A stretch of DNA of 64,000 nt, from the NCBI GenBank assembly GCA_021842465.1, contig JAKBZN010000005.1, forward strand, positions 1 through 64,000, given 5' to 3'. Source of the stretch: Pseudomonadota bacterium. GTDB taxonomy: Bacteria; Pseudomonadota; Gammaproteobacteria; Burkholderiales; Burkholderiaceae_F. The translations under genes and the position numbers were made by a program. The notes under the pieces are model-generated. The model searched no databases, had not been told where the DNA came from, and was given only the letters and a program-made list of their open reading frames with translations. Positions 26,701 to 38,907 of the stretch are shown piece by piece; position 1 is the stretch's first letter, and the number at the start of each line of letters is the position of its first letter.

Positions 26701-26968
26701 GGGCGTCAGGATTTGTTCCGTACGGGTTTCTACCAATAAAACCTGAACCGGAAGCGACGCTCGAGCATCGAATGCGTTACCGGTTGTTGCAATCCGGGAA
26801 GGAAGCGGCGATCCGGGATGGGGAGCGACTGCGGGGCGACGCGCGGCTCCCCGCATCCGGACGGTGGGCGGTGGGTGGGGTACAGTACACCAGCCTTGTT
26901 ACCGTGCCTTTGCGGCGGGCCGGGCTGTGGAGACCCCCGGCAATTCCCCACCCAGCGAAAGACAGAAC

Positions 26969-28558
26969 GTGAACGAGCCGAGCGCCGCCGGAACGCCCCC
27001 AGGAGCCCGCGAGGCGGAGGCCCGGCCGGAACCGCTTGCTGGCGGCACCCTGGTGCTGGGTACGCTGGCGCTCAGCCTGGCGACCTTCATGAACGTGCTC
27101 GACACATCGATCGCCAACGTGTCGATCCCCTCGATCGCCGGCGATCTCGGCGTCGGGTCCTCCGAGGGAACCTGGGTGATCACCTCCTTCGGGGTCGCCA
27201 ACGCGATCGCGGTCCCGTTGACGGGGTTTCTCGCCCAGCGCTTCGGCTCGGTCCGGATCTTCCTGGGCAGCATCACGTTGTTCACCTTGTTCTCCTTCCT
27301 CTGCGGGCATGCGCCGAGCCTGCAGGTGCTGATCCTGTTCCGGGTCCTGCAGGGGGCGTCGGCGGGACCGATGATTCCGCTGTCCCAGACGCTCCTGCTT
27401 TCCAGCTATCCGAGAGAACGGTCCGGCATGGCGCTGGCAATGTGGTCGATGACCACCCTGGTCGCGCCGATCACCGGTCCCTTGATGGGCGGATGGATCA
27501 CCGACAACATTTCCTGGCCGTGGATCTTCTACATCAACGTCCCGGTCGGAGTGACCTGCGCACTGGTGACCCTGGCGATCTACCGCAACCGGGAAACGCC
27601 GACCCGCAAGTTGCCGATCGACTGGGTCGGGCTGGGGCTGCTGGTGATCTGGGTCGGATCACTGCAGATCATGCTGGACAAAGGGCAGGAACTCGACTGG
27701 TTCGGGTCCAACGTCATCATCACGCTGGCGGTCGCGGCCTTCGTCGGTTTCGTGCTGTTCCTGATCTGGGAACTCACGGGAACCCACCCGGTGGTCGACC
27801 TGAGCCTCTTCCGCCGGCGCAACTTCGCGATCGGCACCCTGATGATGGGACTGTCGTATGCGATGTTCTTCGGCAGCCTGGTGCTGCTGCCGCTGTGGCT
27901 GCAGGAGTTCGTCGGCTACACGGCGACCCAGGCCGGGGAGGTCATGGCCTGGGTCGGGCTGTTCGCCCTCACCCTCTCGCCTCTGGTGGGCCGCTATCTC
28001 GACCGCATCGATACCCGACTGCTGACCACCTGCTCCTTCTCGGTGTTCATGGTGGTGTTCTGGATGCGCTCGCACTTCACCAGCGACAGCGGCTATTGGG
28101 ACTACGCCATGCCGACCGTGGTCCAGGGCATCGCGAGTTCCATGTTCTTCATCCCCCTGTTTTCCATCGTGCTGGGCGGGTTGCCCCAGCATCGCATCGC
28201 CGCCGCCACCGGCCTGTCCAATTTTGCCCGCATCACGGCCGGTTCTTTCGGCACCTCGATCTACACCACATGGTGGACCGATCGGGCGATTCAGCATCAT
28301 GCGCGACTGGTGGACCATCTCGGGTACGGCAATCCGATCGTCGACGCGGTGCTGGGCCAGGTGCAGGCACTGGGCGCGAGCCGCGAGCAGGCGCTTGCCG
28401 TGCTGGACCGAATGGTCCGACAACAGGCTTACACGATTTCGGTCGACGACATGTTCTATATCAGCGCGGCGCTGTTCTGCGTGCTGATCGCCATGGTCTG
28501 GCTGGTACGGCCGACACGCGCCGAAGGCGGTACGACGGGCGCCGCTGCGGGACACTGA
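26969..28558 (+). CDS. DHA2-family MFS drug:proton antiporter (EmrB/QacA-like)
   Basis: A 529-residue, 14-helix major facilitator. Hallmarks are LATFMNVLDTSIANVSIPSIA in TM1, the motif-A-type loop GFLAQRFGSVRIF, the motif-B-like LILFRVLQGASAGPMIPLSQ, and the antiporter motif C region (APITGPLMGGWITD). The family exports lipophilic toxic compounds using proton motive force. It normally pairs with an EmrA adaptor, but none is adjacent. I take GTG at 26969 as the start because the acidic N-terminus follows it and GAAAG lies close upstream. An ATG at 26864 is possible but less natural. Confidence 0.93.
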   Translation: MNEPSAAGTPPGAREAEARPEPLAGGTLVLGTLALSLATFMNVLDTSIANVSIPSIAGDLGVGSSEGTWVITSFGVANAIAVPLTGFLAQRFGSVRIFLGSITLFTLFSFLCGHAPSLQVLILFRVLQGASAGPMIPLSQTLLLSSYPRERSGMALAMWSMTTLVAPITGPLMGGWITDNISWPWIFYINVPVGVTCALVTLAIYRNRETPTRKLPIDWVGLGLLVIWVGSLQIMLDKGQELDWFGSNVIITLAVAAFVGFVLFLIWELTGTHPVVDLSLFRRRNFAIGTLMMGLSYAMFFGSLVLLPLWLQEFVGYTATQAGEVMAWVGLFALTLSPLVGRYLDRIDTRLLTTCSFSVFMVVFWMRSHFTSDSGYWDYAMPTVVQGIASSMFFIPLFSIVLGGLPQHRIAAATGLSNFARITAGSFGTSIYTTWWTDRAIQHHARLVDHLGYGNPIVDAVLGQVQALGASREQALAVLDRMVRQQAYTISVDDMFYISAALFCVLIAMVWLVRPTRAEGGTTGAAAGH

Positions 28559-28605
28559 TCCGAGGAGACCGGGTGTCGTGCTTTGCAAGCGTCACCGCCG
28601 GCGGC

Positions 28606-29130
28606 TCAGTCCGCGGCGTCGCGCACCCGGCGGCAGACCTCCTCGGGCCGCATGTCGTCGTAGACCTCGAACGGCTGGCGGATCCAGGGCCGGTCCGGAA
28701 GCCGCACCACGGCGTATTCCGGAGCGACGGAAGCGCCTTCCTTGACCCAGAGCACCGCGGTACGGATTTCCATGATCGCCGGATAGCGCGCGCGCAGATG
28801 GGCGCGGACACGCTCGATGGTGGCGCCGGTGTCGGCAAGGTCGTCGACGAGCAGCAGGCGGCCATGCGGGTCGACGCCGGTGGTGGTGATGAACCGCGCG
28901 ATGTCGAGTTCGCCTTGGACCGTGCCGCCGGCGGCACGGTAGGAACTCGCCGCGAGGATCGCCAACGGCACGTCGAAGATGCGCGAAAGCACGTCGCCGG
29001 GCCGCAGGCCGCCGCGGGCGAGGCAGAGCAGGGAGTCGAAGCGGTAACCGGACTCGTGGATCTGCGCCGCGAGGCGCTCGACGAGGCCATGGTACGCAGG
29101 CCAGTCGACGGAGAGGACGGGTTCGGACAT
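28606..29130 (-). CDS. Phosphoribosyltransferase (purine-type)
   Basis: A 174-residue type I PRTase. The PRPP-binding loop is LLLVDDLADTGATIERV, and LLCLARGGLRPGDVLSRIFDVPLA supplies the N-terminal part. It resembles xanthine- or hypoxanthine-type phosphoribosyltransferases of the Gpt group. The exact base is not readable. It directly follows purA on the same strand after about 64 bases, which suits purine salvage. I chose the ATG at 29130. An in-frame ATG at 29148 is close and neither has a strong Shine-Dalgarno. Confidence 0.9.
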   Translation of the reverse strand: MSEPVLSVDWPAYHGLVERLAAQIHESGYRFDSLLCLARGGLRPGDVLSRIFDVPLAILAASSYRAAGGTVQGELDIARFITTTGVDPHGRLLLVDDLADTGATIERVRAHLRARYPAIMEIRTAVLWVKEGASVAPEYAVVRLPDRPWIRQPFEVYDDMRPEEVCRRVRDAAD

Positions 29131-29194
29131 GGATGCACCGTTTGCCATGATCAACCGCGCAGGGACCCCCCGCACCCGAGGGCGGGGAGCCGGA

Positions 29195-31679
<2,485 letters not shown>

Positions 31680-31696
31680 GATGAAAAACGAACGGC

Positions 31697-32590
31697 TCAA
31701 TGCGCCGGCTTGGCATGGGCGGCGCCCGAATCCCGCATGTAGCGGAAGAATTCGGACGACGGATCGACGACCAGCATGTCGGAACGGTTGCGGAAGCTTT
31801 GACGGTATGCGTCGAGGCTGCGATAGAAATCGAAGAACTCGGGATCGGCACCGAACGCCTTGGCGTAGATGGCCGATGCCTTCTCGTCGCCCTCGCCCTT
31901 GATCTGCTGGGCCTGGCGATAGGCATCGGCAAGCAGCACCACGCGCTGGCGATCCGCATCCGCCTTGATCCGCTCGGCCTCGGCGGCCCCGATCGCGCGC
32001 TGCTCGTTGGCGACGCGCTTGCGCTCGGCGATCATGCGGGGATAGATCGATTCGGTCATGATCTCGGGCACGAAATCGACGTGGCGCAGCCGGACGTCGA
32101 CGATCTTCACGCCGAGGTCGCTCACACGGCGCTCGACCGCCAAGCGGATCTCGTCCATCGCCGCCGCCCGGTCACGAGAGACGATCTCCTGCACCGTGCG
32201 CTTGTTCACGGCTTGGTTCAGTGCATCGCGGACGAGGATCGAAATCCGGTCCTCGGCAGCCCGTTCGCTGCCCTGGAAGCTGATCCAGTATTCACGCGGG
32301 TTGGTGATCCGCCACTTGACGAAGAAATCGACCAGCAGGTTCTTCTTTTCCGAAGTCTGGACCCGGTCCGGCGCGAATTCGTCGATCGTCAGGATGCGCC
32401 GATCGACGAAGGCGACGTTCTCGAGCGGCGCCGGCATCTTGAAGTGCAGGCCCGGCTGCTCGATGACCCGGGCGACCTCGCCGAGATTGAAGACGATCGC
32501 GGCTTGGCGCTGGTCCACGATGAACATCGACATCCGCGCCAGCGCGGCGACGACGATCAAGGCAAGTACGGCGATGACAGGACGATTCAT
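31697..32590 (-). CDS. hflC: HflC, membrane protease modulator
   Basis: A 297-residue SPFH/band-7 protein. An N-terminal transmembrane helix (residues 4-20) is followed by the band-7 domain (DQRQAAIVFNLGEVARVIEQPGLHFKMP) and a long charged helix rich in Ala, Glu and Arg (AERKRVANEQRAIGAAEAERI). With HflK it forms the periplasmic cage that controls FtsH. Its start lies 20 bases after the hflK stop. Confidence 0.97.
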   Translation of the reverse strand: MNRPVIAVLALIVVAALARMSMFIVDQRQAAIVFNLGEVARVIEQPGLHFKMPAPLENVAFVDRRILTIDEFAPDRVQTSEKKNLLVDFFVKWRITNPREYWISFQGSERAAEDRISILVRDALNQAVNKRTVQEIVSRDRAAAMDEIRLAVERRVSDLGVKIVDVRLRHVDFVPEIMTESIYPRMIAERKRVANEQRAIGAAEAERIKADADRQRVVLLADAYRQAQQIKGEGDEKASAIYAKAFGADPEFFDFYRSLDAYRQSFRNRSDMLVVDPSSEFFRYMRDSGAAHAKPAH

Positions 32591-32610
32591 GGCACGTGCG
32601 CGCGAAGGAT

Positions 32611-33912
32611 TCAGCGGGACTCCCGATTGCGGGAATCGGTGTTGTCACTACGGCTGTCGGATTGCGGTTGCCCGGCCCCGGCGCCTTCCGCCGCCTGCGC
32701 ATCGGTCGCGGCGGGCGCGGTCGGCGCTTCCGCCGACGACTGCCGCAGCAGGCGATCGAGCGGCAGATACAGCAGCGGTGCGCTGTTGCGGGTGTCGATC
32801 AGCACCTTGCTCGTATTGGCGAAGATGTCGCGCATGGCGTCGATGTACATCCGCTCCCGCGTCACCCGCGGCGCCTTGACGTATGCGGCGAGGATCTGCC
32901 CGAACCGGGCCGCGTCGCCTTCCGCGGTGTCGACCACCCGGACCTCGTAGCCTTCGGCCTCCTGCACCAACCGGGCGGCATCGCCGCGGGCGCGCGGTAC
33001 CACGCTGTTGGCATAGGCCTCGCCTTCGTTGATCTGGCGATCCTTGTCCTGCACCGCCTTGGACGCATCGTCGAACGCCGACTGCACCGGATCGGGCGGC
33101 TGGGCGTTCTGGATCGCGACGGCGGTCACCAGCAGCCCCGTCCGGTAGCGATCGAGCATGTCCTGCAACTCCTTGCGCACCTCGGCGGCAATCTCCTCGC
33201 GGGAGCCGAACAGCACGGCGTCCATCGTCCGGCGGCCGACGACTTCGCGCATCGCCGATTCCGCCGCCTGCTTCACCACCGCGCTCGGATCGCCGTCGCG
33301 CGCGTTCGGGGTGAACCGGCTGCCGTAGACATAGTCGCGCGCGCCTTCGAGCCCGCTCTTGACGCGGTACTGCACCTCGAACTGGACATCGACGACGTTC
33401 TCGTCGTCGGTGAGCATGAGCGCTTCCTTGAGGCGATCCTCGTCGCCATGCATGCCGATATCGACCTTGCGCTGGGCATAGACGTCGACCGTGTCGTTGG
33501 CCTGGATCGGCCAGGGCATGCGCCAATGCAATCCGGGCCCGACGGTCCCGACGAACCGGCCGAAGGTCGAGACCACCGCCACCTGTCCGGCCTGGACGGT
33601 ATAGATTCCCGTCCCCATCCAGATCAGGAACAACGCCGCCGCGACCGCGCCGATGCCGAGCCACGCCTGGCGCGAACTCGGACCCTCGCCACCGCCGCCG
33701 GTGCCGCCGCCATTGCGATTCGCGCCGCCCGAATTTCCGCTGAACAAGCCGGAAAGACGGCGGTTGAAATCGCGCCACAGTTCGTCGAGATCGGGAGGGC
33801 CGTCAGGATTCTTGCCGGGATCGTTCCAGGAAAGGATGCGTTCCCGCTCCGCCGGGCTCTCCGCACCGCGCAGGATGGACCGCCCCCGATCCGGCAATGG
33901 ACTAGGCAGCAT
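32611..33912 (-). CDS. hflK: HflK, membrane protease modulator
   Basis: A protein of about 433 residues. A cytoplasmic N-terminus (NDPGKNPDGPPDLDELWRDFNRRLSGLF) and a Gly/Asn-rich linker lead to a transmembrane helix at about residues 83-102. The SPFH domain (GIYTVQAGQVAVVSTFGRFVG) and the coiled helical arm follow. The C-terminal 45 residues are Ala/Asp/Ser-rich and disordered. The start is uncertain: ATGs at 33936 and 33912 both overlap the hflX stop and neither has a purine-rich leader. It partners HflC around FtsH. Confidence 0.95.
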   Translation of the reverse strand: MLPSPLPDRGRSILRGAESPAERERILSWNDPGKNPDGPPDLDELWRDFNRRLSGLFSGNSGGANRNGGGTGGGGEGPSSRQAWLGIGAVAAALFLIWMGTGIYTVQAGQVAVVSTFGRFVGTVGPGLHWRMPWPIQANDTVDVYAQRKVDIGMHGDEDRLKEALMLTDDENVVDVQFEVQYRVKSGLEGARDYVYGSRFTPNARDGDPSAVVKQAAESAMREVVGRRTMDAVLFGSREEIAAEVRKELQDMLDRYRTGLLVTAVAIQNAQPPDPVQSAFDDASKAVQDKDRQINEGEAYANSVVPRARGDAARLVQEAEGYEVRVVDTAEGDAARFGQILAAYVKAPRVTRERMYIDAMRDIFANTSKVLIDTRNSAPLLYLPLDRLLRQSSAEAPTAPAATDAQAAEGAGAGQPQSDSRSDNTDSRNRESR

Positions 33913-35068
33913 CGGGGAATGCGTCGGGTGCGTCATGAAAGGAATATGCGGAAGTCTCGGCTGGGTCGGAAATGCGAGCGGATCGGACGGCTTCCTCTTC
34001 CATCCGCTCCGCGATCGCCTCGCGCAGAAGACCGAGGCCATCACCGGTCCGCGCGCTCAGCCAAACCGCGCCGATCCTACCACAGGCATCGCGATCCACC
34101 CCGGCTGCGCGCCCGACGCGATCGATCTTGTTGTGCACGATCAGCCGCGGCACCGCGTCGGCGCCGATCTCGGCCAGCACTTCGTCGACGTTGCGCATCT
34201 GGTCGGCGCGCGCCGGCCCGGCCGCATCGACGACGTGCAGCAACAGATCGGCATGCACGGCTTCGTCGAGCGTGGACCGGAACGCCTCGACCAGCGTGTG
34301 CGGCAGTGCGCGCACGAAACCCACGGTGTCGGAGAGCACGATCGATTTTCCGTCGGCGATATGGCAACGGCGGGACGTGGTATCGAGGGTCGCAAACAGC
34401 TGGTCGGCGCAATAGGCGTGCGCCTGCGTGAGTGCATTGAAGAGCGTCGACTTGCCGGCGTTGGTATAACCGACGAGCGACACGCGAAACACCCCGCCGC
34501 GTTCGCGCGCACGGCGCTGGGTGCCGCGCTGGCGCTCGAGCGTGCGCAGCTTGTCGCGCAGCTGCTTGACGCGCACGCCGATCATGCGGCGGTCGAGTTC
34601 GATCTGCTTTTCGCCGGGGCCGCCGCGCAGGCCGATCCCGCCACGCTGCCGCTCGAGGTGGGTCCAACCGCGCACGAGACGCGTCGACAGGTACTCGAGT
34701 TGCGCAAGCTCGACCTGCAGCTTCCCTTCGCGGCTTTGCGCGCGCCGCGCGAAGATGTCGAGGATGAGCCCGGTCCGGTCGAGCACCGCGACGCCGAGTT
34801 CGCGTTCGAGGTTGCGCTGCTGTACCGGCGAGAGTTGCGCGTCGATCAGCACTGCGTCGACCGGCCCGGCCGCGGCGATCTCGTCGCGCAGGGTGTCGAC
34901 CTTGCCCGAACCCAGGTAGTAGGCCGGATCCGGACGGTCGCGGCGCGCGCGCATGGTTCCAGCGACGGCCATGCCGCTGCTCTCCGTCAACAGGCGAAAC
35001 TCTTCCAGCGCATCGTCGTCGCACGCGGCGCCCTGCAAGGCCACCTGCACGAGAAACGCCCGGGGCAT
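33902..35068 (-). CDS. hflX: GTPase HflX, ribosome splitting factor
   Basis: A 388-residue Obg-HflX-class GTPase that rescues stalled or heat-stressed ribosomes. The N-terminal HflX domain is glycine-rich (YYLGSGKVDTLRDEI and RGGIGLRGGPGEKQIELDRR). The G domain follows: G1 GYTNAGKST, G3 DTVGF, G4 NKID, G5-like LSARTGDG. The last 20 residues are acidic and serine-rich. It lies between hfq (32 bases upstream) and hflK (overlapping). Confidence 0.97.
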   Translation of the reverse strand: MPRAFLVQVALQGAACDDDALEEFRLLTESSGMAVAGTMRARRDRPDPAYYLGSGKVDTLRDEIAAAGPVDAVLIDAQLSPVQQRNLERELGVAVLDRTGLILDIFARRAQSREGKLQVELAQLEYLSTRLVRGWTHLERQRGGIGLRGGPGEKQIELDRRMIGVRVKQLRDKLRTLERQRGTQRRARERGGVFRVSLVGYTNAGKSTLFNALTQAHAYCADQLFATLDTTSRRCHIADGKSIVLSDTVGFVRALPHTLVEAFRSTLDEAVHADLLLHVVDAAGPARADQMRNVDEVLAEIGADAVPRLIVHNKIDRVGRAAGVDRDACGRIGAVWLSARTGDGLGLLREAIAERMEEEAVRSARISDPAETSAYSFHDAPDAFPDAA

Positions 35069-35100
35069 CGCCGGCCCCGCGCCGGAAGAGGAACCGGTGC

Positions 35101-35334
35101 TCAGGCGTCGGACTCCGTATTGAGGTTCACCGGGCGCGCCGGAACGACGGTCGACACCGCATGCTTGTAGACCATCTGCGTGACGGTGTTGCGCAGCAAG
35201 ACCACGTATTGATCGAAGGACTCGATCTGCCCCTGCAACTTGATCCCGTTGACGAGATAGATCGACACCGGCACGTGTTCCTTGCGCAAGGCGTTCAGGA
35301 ACGGGTCTTGTAGAAGTTGCCCTTTATTGCTCAT
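35101..35334 (-). CDS. hfq: RNA chaperone Hfq
   Basis: A 77-residue Sm-like protein that forms hexamers and pairs small RNAs with targets. The distal and proximal faces are intact: [31 protein letters not shown], then [10 protein letters not shown] and the Sm2 motif [13 protein letters not shown]. The C-terminal tail is short. GGGAG precedes the ATG at 35334. The order hfq-hflX-hflK-hflC is the classic one. Confidence 0.98.
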   Translation of the reverse strand: MSNKGQLLQDPFLNALRKEHVPVSIYLVNGIKLQGQIESFDQYVVLLRNTVTQMVYKHAVSTVVPARPVNLNTESDA

Positions 35335-35544
35335 GTTGACTCCCGTCGAGTGGAGATCTGCGATGACTGAGTGTACTCGCACCGTGGTGCGGACGATCGC
35401 GACACCTTAAGAAATGTACTGGAAAACCGCAGCCCGTGCCAAACGGCGTCGAACCAGGACCGATGGGCAATCCGCAATCCCCGAATGGACCATGACGCGC
35501 ACCCCGGTCATGGCAATGTCCACAGGGCGAGGCAATCCGTCGGC

Positions 35545-35621
35545 CGTCATCGCGAGGCCCGCAGGGCCGTGGCGATCCAGCCCAGGCCGGGATTGCTTCG
35601 GGCTTCGCCCTCGCAATGACG
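35545..35621. repeat. 77-bp palindromic repeat with CGTCAT-type terminal inverted repeats, copy B
   Basis: It begins CGTCATCGCGAG and ends CTCGCAATGACG, which are reverse complements at 11 of 12 positions. Read on the minus strand its first 32 and last 37 bases are the same as the element at 53344-53426, and only the centre differs. It sits in the 312-base gap between hfq and der. That gap otherwise holds only a partial echo of the repeat at about 35524-35540 and no gene. It is probably a miniature mobile or REP-like element. Confidence 0.75.
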
Positions 35622-35646
35622 AAGGCTTCCGCGACGATGAGAAAAC

Positions 35647-37080
35647 TTACCCTTTGCGATCACTGCCATCCGGTGCGTACGGGTTGCGATTCGAGCGGAA
35701 TTCGATCCGCAAGGGCGTGCCCTGCAGATCGAATTCCTTGCGAAACCAGCCTTCGAGGTAGCGTCGATAGCTCTCCTGCACACGCGACAAGGCATTGCCG
35801 TGAATCAGAATCAATGGGGGATTGGTTCCCCCCTGATGGGCATAGCGCATCTTCGGTCGCGAAAAACCGGAACGGGCGGGCTCCTGCCGGGCCACCGCCG
35901 CCTGCAGTGCCCGCGTCAGCTTCGGCGTCGACAGTTTGGCGAACGCGGCGCGCTGGGCGCGGACCACCGATTTCATCAGCGCGCCCAGGCCTCGCCCCCG
36001 CAGCGCGGAGATCTCGTGCATGGACGCCCAATCGAGAAAATGGAGCTTGCGCGTCATTTCGCGATGGATGCGCTCCCGCTGATAGGCATCGAGATCGTCC
36101 CACTTGTTGATCGCGATCACCAGCGCGCGCCCACGATCGAGGATGTAGCCCGCAATGTGCGCGTCCTGCTCGGCGATCTCGGATGCGGCATCGAGCACCA
36201 GAACCGCGACGTTGGCCTGGTCGATGGCCTGCAAGGTCTTCACGACGGAGAACTTCTCGATCGACTCGAACACCTTGCCCTTGCGGCGCAAACCCGCAGT
36301 ATCGATGAGCACAAAGGGCTCGCCGCCATATTCGAATTCGACCTCGATCGCATCGCGCGTCGTTCCGGGGGCATCGAACGCGATCATGCGTTGTTCGCCC
36401 AGCAGCGCATTGATCAGCGTCGACTTGCCGACATTGGGACGGCCCACCACGGCGACCCGAGTGCGTCCGCCGGGGCCGTGCGCCGGGATTGCCTGCGCTT
36501 CGGAAGCCGCCGCGCCGGGTTCGGCGCTCTCCTCTGCGTCGCGGGGACCGCCCGCATCCCCTTCGTCGACGTCCGGTTCCGCCGCGGCTTGCACATAGGG
36601 ACCCAGCGCATCGTCGAGCAGAGCGGCGATGCCGTCGCCGTGTGCGGCCGAGATCCGGTAGGGATCGCCCAGCCCGAGTTCGTGGAATTCGGCGACCGCG
36701 GATTCCGGCAGACCCTCCGCCTTGTTGACCGCCAACAGGATGCGCCGGCCGCTCGTACGCAGGCGATCGGCGATGCGCCGGTCATGGGGAGTCAGGCCGC
36801 TGCGCGCATCGAGCACGAAGAGCAGCACGTCGCTTTCCGCGATCGCCTGCTCGGCTTGGCGGTTGACCGCGTCCTGGATGCCGCCCCGATCCGAGGGGTC
36901 GAACCCCCCGGTATCGATCACGATGCTCGGCACCGGCCCCACCCGGCCCTCGCCGTACTGGCGGTCGCGGGTAAGCCCCGGCATGTCGGCGACCAGCGCC
37001 GCACGCGAGCGGGTCAGGCGGTTGAAGAGGGTCGATTTGCCGACGTTGGGGCGGCCGACCAGGGTAACCACAGGTTTCAT
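35647..37080 (-). CDS. der: Ribosome-assembly GTPase Der (EngA)
   Basis: A 477-residue double GTPase needed for 50S maturation. Two G domains each have GRPNVGKST (residues 9-17 and about 213-221), DTGGF and DTAGL, and NKAE and NKWD. They are joined by an acidic linker of about 40 residues. The KH-like C-terminal domain ends with [23 protein letters not shown]. The tail is basic. It follows bamB on the minus strand with 57 bases between. Confidence 0.98.
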   Translation of the reverse strand: MKPVVTLVGRPNVGKSTLFNRLTRSRAALVADMPGLTRDRQYGEGRVGPVPSIVIDTGGFDPSDRGGIQDAVNRQAEQAIAESDVLLFVLDARSGLTPHDRRIADRLRTSGRRILLAVNKAEGLPESAVAEFHELGLGDPYRISAAHGDGIAALLDDALGPYVQAAAEPDVDEGDAGGPRDAEESAEPGAAASEAQAIPAHGPGGRTRVAVVGRPNVGKSTLINALLGEQRMIAFDAPGTTRDAIEVEFEYGGEPFVLIDTAGLRRKGKVFESIEKFSVVKTLQAIDQANVAVLVLDAASEIAEQDAHIAGYILDRGRALVIAINKWDDLDAYQRERIHREMTRKLHFLDWASMHEISALRGRGLGALMKSVVRAQRAAFAKLSTPKLTRALQAAVARQEPARSGFSRPKMRYAHQGGTNPPLILIHGNALSRVQESYRRYLEGWFRKEFDLQGTPLRIEFRSNRNPYAPDGSDRKG

Positions 37081-37137
37081 GACGTCGCGCCTCTCCCCCG
37101 CACCCTGCCCCCTCTCCTGCCGGGATCGGGAAGAAAC

Positions 37138-38265
37138 TCAGCGGGGGTTCAAAAGGGAAAGTTTTCCGGCCACCGTCTGGATGATGAGGCCGTCGTTCCA
37201 GGTCTGCGGGGTGCTGGCGAGCGGCGAACCCGCGTCGAAGCGCCCGACGATCCGGCCATCTTCGAGGCGCAGGAAATGCACCTCGCCGGCAAAATCCCCG
37301 ACCGCCGCCCAGTGCCCGACGATCGCCGGCGCCGTGAGGCCGCGATACGACAGCGTCCCGTCATGCCAGACGCCCGCGCCCGCATCGCGGGAAAACGCGT
37401 CGATATCGCCGTTCTCCCGCACCCCGATCACCATGTCCGCATCCATCGCGACCCCGGCGCCGGCATCGTAATTCCGCGCCCAGCGCAACTCGCCCGTATA
37501 GGTGTCGAAACAGCTGATCCGCCCCTGATACGACTCGGCGCAGACGTCGGCGCCATCGACGGCCGGCATGCCCAGCACATCGTTGAGGCGCTCGACCTCG
37601 GTGACCCCCTTGGGTTCGGACACCGCCGCCTCCCAGCGCGGGGCGCCGTTGGCAAGCGCGACTGCGACCAACTGTCCGCGCGGGAAGCCGATGACCGCCA
37701 TATCCCCGGACAGGGCAATCTCGGTTTCCCCCCGCAGGGAGAGGGGCGGCGGCGACTTGCGGAACGACCAGAGCCGGTTGCCGCTGTCCTCGTCATAGGC
37801 CGACACGCGCTGATCGATGGTACGGACGACAACCATCGAGTGCGCCAGCAGCGGCGGCGTCACGGCGACGCTGGTCTGGTCATCGGACTTCCAGCGGAAT
37901 TTCCCGGCCGCGTCGTAGAGCCGCAACCCGCCGCGTTGCACGACCACCGCTTCGCGGACGCCGTCGCAGCCGACCCCAGCCGCGATACCGCCCGGAACCC
38001 GCACGCGCCAGACCGTCTTGCCGCTCGTCGGATCGATGCGCACCAGATCGCCGCCGGCCGATACGGCATACACCGACTGCGCCAGCACGCACGGGCGCAG
38101 ATACGCGGCCCCGGCGCTGCCCACGTCGACCGTCCAGCTCTGGCGGATCGCGATCGGATGCGCGATGGCGGTGAGCTTCGCCGGCTTCGGACCTTTGTCC
38201 GAAGAGCAGGCCGCCAGTGCCAACGCGCCGAGCAAAAGACCTGCGAGGCGCGTCCACCGCGCCAT
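37138..38265 (-). CDS. bamB: Outer-membrane assembly lipoprotein BamB
   Basis: A 375-residue eight-bladed beta-propeller lipoprotein of the BAM complex. The signal peptide ends in the lipobox LAAC. Repeated PQQ-like blades follow, for example GKTVWRVRVPGGIAAG, NRLWSFR, GAPRWEAAVS and GELRWARNYD. I chose the ATG at 38265 because the signal peptide begins there. It starts four bases after the yfgM stop, the normal partner order. Confidence 0.97.
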   Translation of the reverse strand: MARWTRLAGLLLGALALAACSSDKGPKPAKLTAIAHPIAIRQSWTVDVGSAGAAYLRPCVLAQSVYAVSAGGDLVRIDPTSGKTVWRVRVPGGIAAGVGCDGVREAVVVQRGGLRLYDAAGKFRWKSDDQTSVAVTPPLLAHSMVVVRTIDQRVSAYDEDSGNRLWSFRKSPPPLSLRGETEIALSGDMAVIGFPRGQLVAVALANGAPRWEAAVSEPKGVTEVERLNDVLGMPAVDGADVCAESYQGRISCFDTYTGELRWARNYDAGAGVAMDADMVIGVRENGDIDAFSRDAGAGVWHDGTLSYRGLTAPAIVGHWAAVGDFAGEVHFLRLEDGRIVGRFDAGSPLASTPQTWNDGLIIQTVAGKLSLLNPR

Positions 38266-38269
38266 CGCC

Positions 38270-38902
38270 TCAACCTGCCGCCGGGATCGCATCGAGCTTC
38301 GCCTGAATCAACGACCGCAACGGATTCTGCGCCCCCGCTGCAAGCAGGGCCTCCTGATACGCCGTGCGCGCGGCCGCCGTCTTTCCTTGCGCAAACAGGA
38401 TGTCGCCGCGGCGGTCGGCATAGTCCGCCTCGAAGCCCCGGGGCGGCGACTGCAGCAGCGCCAACGCGGCCTCGTAGGACTTCTCGTCAAGCAGGACACC
38501 GGCCAGCCGTACGCGGGCCACCGCCGCCAGTTCGGGAAACTGCGATTTCCCGGCAACCCATTGCAGCTGCGCCTTGGCCGACGTGAAATCGCCGACGGTC
38601 AGATTGGCTTTCGCCTGCTGCAGGGCCGCCAACGCCGCATAGATGCTGCCGCCCTCGCGCTGCACCAGCGATCCCGCGATGTCGCGCGCGCGCGCGGCGT
38701 CGTTGCGCGCCGCCGCCGCTTCGTACTGGTCGTAGAGCGCGCTCGCCGCCTGCGCGCCGTGCTGCGTGTACCAGCGCCAGCCCCAGTTTCCGGCGGCGAT
38801 CAGCACCGCCGCCAGGAGCGCGCCGACCAGCCAGTTGCCGTACTTATCGAACCAGTCCTTGATCTCGTTGATGTTCTCGGTTTCTTCCAGCGTCAAAGCC
38901 AT
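38270..38902 (-). CDS. yfgM: YfgM-like ancillary SecYEG translocon protein
   Basis: A 210-residue single-pass protein with a short cytoplasmic N-terminus (LEETENINEIKDWFDKYGN), a TM helix at about residues 25-45, and a periplasmic TPR-like domain. YfgM works with PpiD at the translocon. AGGAAGGGA precedes two ATGs. The one at 38902 has the better spacing. The one at 38911 overlaps the hisS stop as ATGA and adds three residues. Confidence 0.93.
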   Translation of the reverse strand: MALTLEETENINEIKDWFDKYGNWLVGALLAAVLIAAGNWGWRWYTQHGAQAASALYDQYEAAAARNDAARARDIAGSLVQREGGSIYAALAALQQAKANLTVGDFTSAKAQLQWVAGKSQFPELAAVARVRLAGVLLDEKSYEAALALLQSPPRGFEADYADRRGDILFAQGKTAAARTAYQEALLAAGAQNPLRSLIQAKLDAIPAAG

Positions 38903-38907
38903 GTCCG

